DNA of 64,000 nucleotides from Rhineura floridana. Its lineage: Eukaryota > Chordata > Lepidosauria > Squamata > Rhineuridae. A model generated the notes under the pieces. It was not told the origin of the DNA. It made no database searches and saw only the letters and a list, made by a program, of their open reading frames with translations. The stretch lies in the NCBI RefSeq assembly GCF_030035675.1, contig NC_084482.1, forward strand, positions 219,007,943-219,071,942. The letters run 5' to 3'. This document shows positions 59,750 to 64,000 of the stretch, piece after piece (the stretch's first letter is position 1; each line of letters starts with the position of its first letter). A program made the position numbers and the translations under genes.

Positions 59750-60660
59750 TCAAATGGTATCACTAGGTTTTTTTGTCAGATGCTCCTTTGTATTGAGTTC
59801 AGGCCTGAGTACAATAATGTAGCACTTGGGAATGAAGATGCAGCCCAGAAGCCCAGCACTGGAGGCCAAGATGGAGAAGACCTGCACGGCTACCATGTAT
59901 TTCCCCTTTGTGCTCAGGTAGGTGGGCACAAAGGACACCCAAACACTGCAGAAGACCAGCATGCTGAAGGTGATCAGCTTGGCTTCATTGAAGGCCCCAG
60001 GCAGCTTCCTGGCTAGGAAAGCCACCATGAAGCAGATGGCACCAAGGAAGCCCATGTAGCCAAGGGCACTGTAAAACATGGTGACAGACCCTTCATTGCA
60101 ATGCAGCATGATCTCTCCGAGTTCAGAGTGCATGTCAGAGTCTGGGAATGGGGGAGAGATGCCCAGCCAGATGGCACAGATGACAACTTGAATACTGAAA
60201 CAGGAAATGACAATGGAGTTGGCCAAACTCTTTCCCAGCCATCTCCTCACCCTGTTCCCTGGTTTTGTGGCTAGGAAGGCCAGCACCACAGTGATGGTTT
60301 TTGCCAAAAGAGAAGAGACAGCAACTGAGAAGATGATGCTGAATGCCATTTGTCGGAGAAGGCAGGTCGCTTTCCTTGGCCGACCGATGAAGAGGAAGGA
60401 GGACAAAAAGGAAAGCAGAAGGGAGACGAGGAGGATGTAGGAGAGGTCCCGGTTGTTGGCTTTGACTATTGGAGTTCTTCTGTATTTAATGAAGATTCCT
60501 AACCCAATGCTTGTGGTGAAGGAGAGGAATAGGGCAAAGGAAGTCAAGAGAAACCCCAAATATTCTTCATAGGCCAGGAAGGTGATAGTCTTTGGGATAC
60601 ACTGATCTCGGTCTTTGTTTGGATGCTGATCTTCTGGGCAAATGGTGCAACGATTTGCAT
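59750..60660 (-). CDS. V2R-D exon 6 (seven-transmembrane domain)
   Basis: This terminal exon of a fourth V2R lies on the opposite strand from A-C. The minus-strand acceptor is TTTTTCTTTGCAG. The frame is open to TGA at 59750-59752. It encodes [17 protein letters not shown], then helices with [49 protein letters not shown] and [15 protein letters not shown]. It has the same 911 nt length as exon 6 of V2R-B and C. The phase (G|AT) fits exon 5 at 61745-61871. Confidence 0.95.
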
Positions 60661-61744
60661 CTGCAAAGAAAAAGAGTAACATCTATCTTACATGCATAAC
60701 AGTTACATGATTTTATCAAATATATGCCAAAGAGTCAGAAAAGGGGAGAAGTTATGAACTGACAATATGCTGTAGGGCTGAGGATGGGGAGATGGCCATT
60801 GACAGAGAACAGGCTTGGCTTGCAGCAGTCCCCAGGTTAACTCCAGATCATTTGCAACCACAAGTTTCTTCGGGTGAGAAGTGCCGAAGACATTCTAGAC
60901 CCATTGTCAGTCACTATAGATGCTAATGGGCTGGATTAATATTTGGAGTTGAGTTTAGAGTCAGAAACAAAATACTTTTGTTTTAAATTTGAATCCCACA
61001 CTCCTTCTAAGTTGCTGATCATCAGATTTTATTTATTTATTATTTTTCCAAAAACTTTTTTGTACTGGTTTTCATTTAAAGAAATAAACATCAAAGGTAT
61101 TCATAGGGTAAGAAAGCATATAAATATCCAGTGAAATCAATGAATAAAATGAATAATATCATTGCATATGACCAAGGAGATTTGGAATTTATAATATTAA
61201 AGGCCAGGGGAAACCTGTGTGAACAGGTATGCCTTAAATTGGCAGAGAAAACACCTCACAACTGGTGCTCGTATGATCTCAAAGGAAAAAGCATTCCATA
61301 GGGTGGCCAGAACAAGAGAGGAGGACATCCTCTGCACCTTGCCATAACCCTGTCAGATTGCTGAGGGTGAGATTGGCCTAAGGCCGATGACTTATCTCTG
61401 CTAATGGCTGGACAGAGATGGATAGATTTAATTATTTCCATCCTTTCTTTCCAAGCAGCTTTTAAAAGAATATCACAAACCATCATCCTGATAAGAATTT
61501 CAGATACTTATGAAAAAGATGAAACTTAAGAAACAAGAAGACCAAAACATGAGCTGCTCATCCAAAGAGACCTCATGGGTCATTCAGTTCAGTTTGCTGC
61601 TTGAACCCGGAATTCTATGGAAATCGTACCAGCCTTATCCATCCTCACTGGTGTAGGAACAATTTTGGAAAAGGTTGGAAAAGATTTCTGAGTGAACCCT
61701 TCCTCTCTTCTCCAAGGGTGCCTTTTCCCATTGGAATCACCCAC
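60661..61744 (-). other. V2R-D intron 5
   Basis: At 1.1 kb this intron is much shorter than in A (7.5 kb), B (2.4 kb) or C. It includes a probable antisense LINE remnant at about 61020-61500 (AGGGTGGCCAGAACAAGAG-type L2 sequence). I see nothing else. Confidence 0.5.
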
Positions 61745-61871
61745 CTTCTTGAGTGGAGATGGTCCCCACTGGGCAGGGAAGGCAGTCGTAGCAGCAAAGT
61801 GGCTTTCCTTCCTGAACCACCTTGACAAATCCAGGACGGCAGCTTTCCACACACCTGGAAAGAGGCAAGGT
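61745..61871 (-). CDS. V2R-D exon 5 (cysteine-rich linker)
   Basis: This exon is 127 nt on the minus strand, between acceptor TTCATGCTTAG and donor GAAG|GTGGGT. It encodes [27 protein letters not shown] and ISTQE. The PCPVGT reading is closer to the common vertebrate V2R pattern than the PCVEGT of A, B and C, suggesting D is a distinct subfamily member. Confidence 0.93.
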
Positions 61872-61919
61872 CTAAGCATGAAGACAACAAAAATCTGTTA
61901 TAGATCATTTATCTGTCCG

Positions 61920-62395
61920 GGATTTGAGATCTTCCGGTGAGGCCTTTCTTGTGCTCCCCACACCTTCGCAAGTACATATGACGCGGACACGAGATAGGGC
62001 CTATTCAGTGGCCGCCCCTAGGTTGTGGAACTCCCTTCTGAGTGAGGTGCGATTAGCTCCCTCCTTGCCGTCCTTCCGGCGACAAGTAAAGACTGTTTTA
62101 TTTCAATGGGCATTTGGGATAGAGAACAACCAGGATTAAGTGTCATAGGATTGGTGACTATATTATATGATTTTATTATCTTAAATATTTTAATATTTTA
62201 TTATTTTAAATTGTCCACTGTTTTTAACGTATGTTTTATGGTTTTAATTTTTCTCATAGTTTAATTCTTTTTTAATTGTATACTTCTGTATGTTTTAATG
62301 GTGTTGTTTTTCATTGTAAGTCGCTCTGAGTCCTATTGGAAAAAAGGTGGGGTAGAAATAGTTTATTATTATTATTATTATTATTATTATCTATG
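61920..62395 (+). mobile_element. L2-type LINE 3' fragment with (ATT)n tail
   Basis: A short RT end (YSVAAPRLWNSLLSEVRLAP, then FRRQVKTVLF) is followed by an AT-rich 3' UTR and TCGCTCTGAGTCCTATTGGA, ending in ATT units. It lies in V2R-D intron 4, antisense to the gene. Confidence 0.8.
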
Positions 62396-62634
62396 AAAAT
62401 GAGAGAATTGAGAAGGACTCAGTGGGGCCTCTAGCACCATGATTTAGCTTGAAAAAGTATAGCCAAGCCTAACCCTGCCATATTGAAACAACTGCATTGT
62501 TGCCTGAGGCCCAGATAGTCTCAGTTGTATGAAATGTTTATTTCAAGCTCTAAAAGGTTTATCTGCTACATTTGGGATAGCTTGACCTCAGTTATTAATG
62601 TTCTAATAACCTCATAGTTAATATTGTACTACTA

Positions 62635-63120
62635 TGATATGTTCTACATAGGGCTATCTTGAAGACAGCCCAAATGCTGCAACTGGTGCAGAATGTTCAG
62701 TGTGGGGCAGCCAAATGGGATGGCAGATCAGCACTCTTTCAAGAACTGCACTGGCTGTCTTTTGGTATCGAACACAATTCACAGCATTGGCAGTCATGTA
62801 TAAAGCCCTAAGTGGATCAGGGCACAAGTACATAAAGAAGAGCCTCTCCAATCTCTGCCAATATGAAGTCTGAGATCTGTAGGAGAGGCCCAGGTTGTCA
62901 TCCTCTTACTAGCATAACATGTTGTATGGTATCATTGGACAGGGCCTTTTCTGTTGCAGCACCCTGGATGTGGGAATTCTAACAAATGAAGTGCAGGCTA
63001 AAAGTATTAATAATACTAAAAATCCTGTTCCCTGTTCACTCCTGGATCATCTTCTCTTCCTCTGCTGTTTCCCTTGTGCTTAATTTTAGATGGTAAACTC
63101 TGTGAGGCAGAGGCCTGTCC
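62635..63120 (+). mobile_element. Old L2-type LINE remnant
   Basis: Pieces read like QMLQLVQNVQ and FKNCTGCL-type RT C-terminus (LQEDSPNAATGAECS region), then MYKALSGSG. It is heavily decayed. The flank to 63653 shows no further feature. Confidence 0.5.
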
Positions 63121-63653
63121 TCGTGTGCCCTCTAATGTGACATGCACGCTGAGAGGGCTATTATAAATCAGTAGTGCCTAACCTTTCTCAGTGTGAGGGC
63201 TGCATTGCATTGCAATATTTTAAATCATTTTAATTATCCATTATTAAGTGAATTCTTCATTATGAAATCCTATAAAAATAATTATATGTGCCATGGGCTA
63301 GCCCCCACCTCGATATAAACAAGTCAATGTAATTATCAAGTGGCCCGTAGTCTGTATTTGAAGTAGAGCTGAACAAACTTTTTTCTGCCAATCTGTTTTC
63401 ATTCAATTACCAGAAAGCAGGGAATGAAATATCCTTGGATATTTAAGGATGGTTCATTTTGTTCCAGTTTAAAAATGGCAAGGGGTGGGGGAAACCTGGG
63501 CCACCTCATCCAGCTACTGAAAACTTAAAGGGGAAATTTGCCCTCCAAAAAGTTGACAAGCATTCAAAGGCAGCGCCACACAGAGCAGGGTACCCTTTTA
63601 AGAACTTGAAGGATGGGTACTACATTGAAATGAAAGGCATGCATTCCCCCCAC

Positions 63654-63881
63654 CTGGTTGAGCCATTTGGGCCACACAATGGCATCCTGGTCAATGGTGC
63701 ACTCCAGGTCTGGGGATCCTCGCCTGTTGATCCTCCCAAACTTCACCCTGAGGATGGATTTATTGGGAAATACCACCCAGTTCACAATGTCCAAACTGGC
63801 TGCCAGCTCCCCGTTCTCATCTAAATATATTCCATCCATGGAAGAATTATAAAACTGGGGGCTCCTCAGGAAAGCATGGAA
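63654..63881 (-). CDS. V2R-D exon 4 (end of flytrap domain)
   Basis: This exon is 228 nt on the minus strand, with acceptor GCCGTTCTAG and donor CAG|GTGGGG. It encodes FHAFLRSPQFYNSSMDGIYL, DENGELAASLDIVNW and CTIDQDAIVWPKWLNQ. It is the most divergent exon 4 of the three seen. Exons 1-3 lie beyond 64000. Confidence 0.93.
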
Positions 63882-64000
63882 CTAGAACGGCAGAGAAAAG
63901 AGCAGCATTTGGAATATAGAGAAACCACAGTGACTATCCAACTCTGCTCATTTCATGCTTGGATCTCGTCTGACTCAGGGCTGGTTGTAGTTTCAAAGAG

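Overview
This window reads as a squamate reptile (lizard or snake) genome segment. The evidence is a cluster of type-2 vomeronasal receptor (V2R, family C GPCR) genes embedded in a repeat mix typical of squamates: Sauria-type SINEs whose 3' ends match Bov-B, Bov-B LINE tails, many CR1 and L2-type LINEs, hAT-like MITEs, and a gamma-type endogenous retrovirus fossil. I saw no bacterial features, CRISPR array or RNA gene.

Layout. V2R-A (+) enters from the left edge and shows only its last two exons (885-1011 and 8464-9365). V2R-B (+, 21356-37328) is complete. Its six exons have matching phases and sum to 2,586 nt (861 residues plus stop). V2R-C (+, 39667-47791) is a pseudogenised paralogue of B. 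It has lost exons 1, 2 and the first part of exon 3, carries two in-frame stops, and has a LINE tail inserted in exon 5. V2R-D (-) shows exons 6 (59750-60660), 5 (61745-61871) and 4 (63654-63881) and runs off the right edge. A, B and C are in tandem; D is inverted and tail-to-tail with C. These receptors would act in vomeronasal sensory neurons; each has a Venus-flytrap ligand domain, a cysteine-rich linker and a seven-helix domain.

Between and inside the genes almost everything recognisable is mobile DNA. 1.2-7.8 kb: L2 fragments interrupted by a 2 kb ORF1-only, L1-like (HAL1-like) element. 9.6-15.3 kb: L2 remnant and an ERV fossil with its 3' LTR. 15.3-20.5 kb: CR1 pieces and a 4.35 kb hAT-like element packed with nested repeats and microsatellites. 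B introns: CR1, L2, hAT and LINE tails. 38.4-39.0 kb: a solo LTR. 41-50 kb: L2, CR1 and SINE remnants. 52.5-59.3 kb: Sauria SINEs, Bov-B, and a long CR1 with a nearly open ORF2, split by a second, almost identical HAL1-like copy in opposite orientation.

The points most worth following are the pair of nearly identical ORF1-only L1-like elements with clean target-site duplications; the apparently intact V2R-B gene whose exon 5 and exon 6 splice acceptors look damaged, one by a LINE tail; and the B/C duplication, which dates several insertions and shows a microhomology deletion that killed C. All calls come from reading the sequence; no database search was run.
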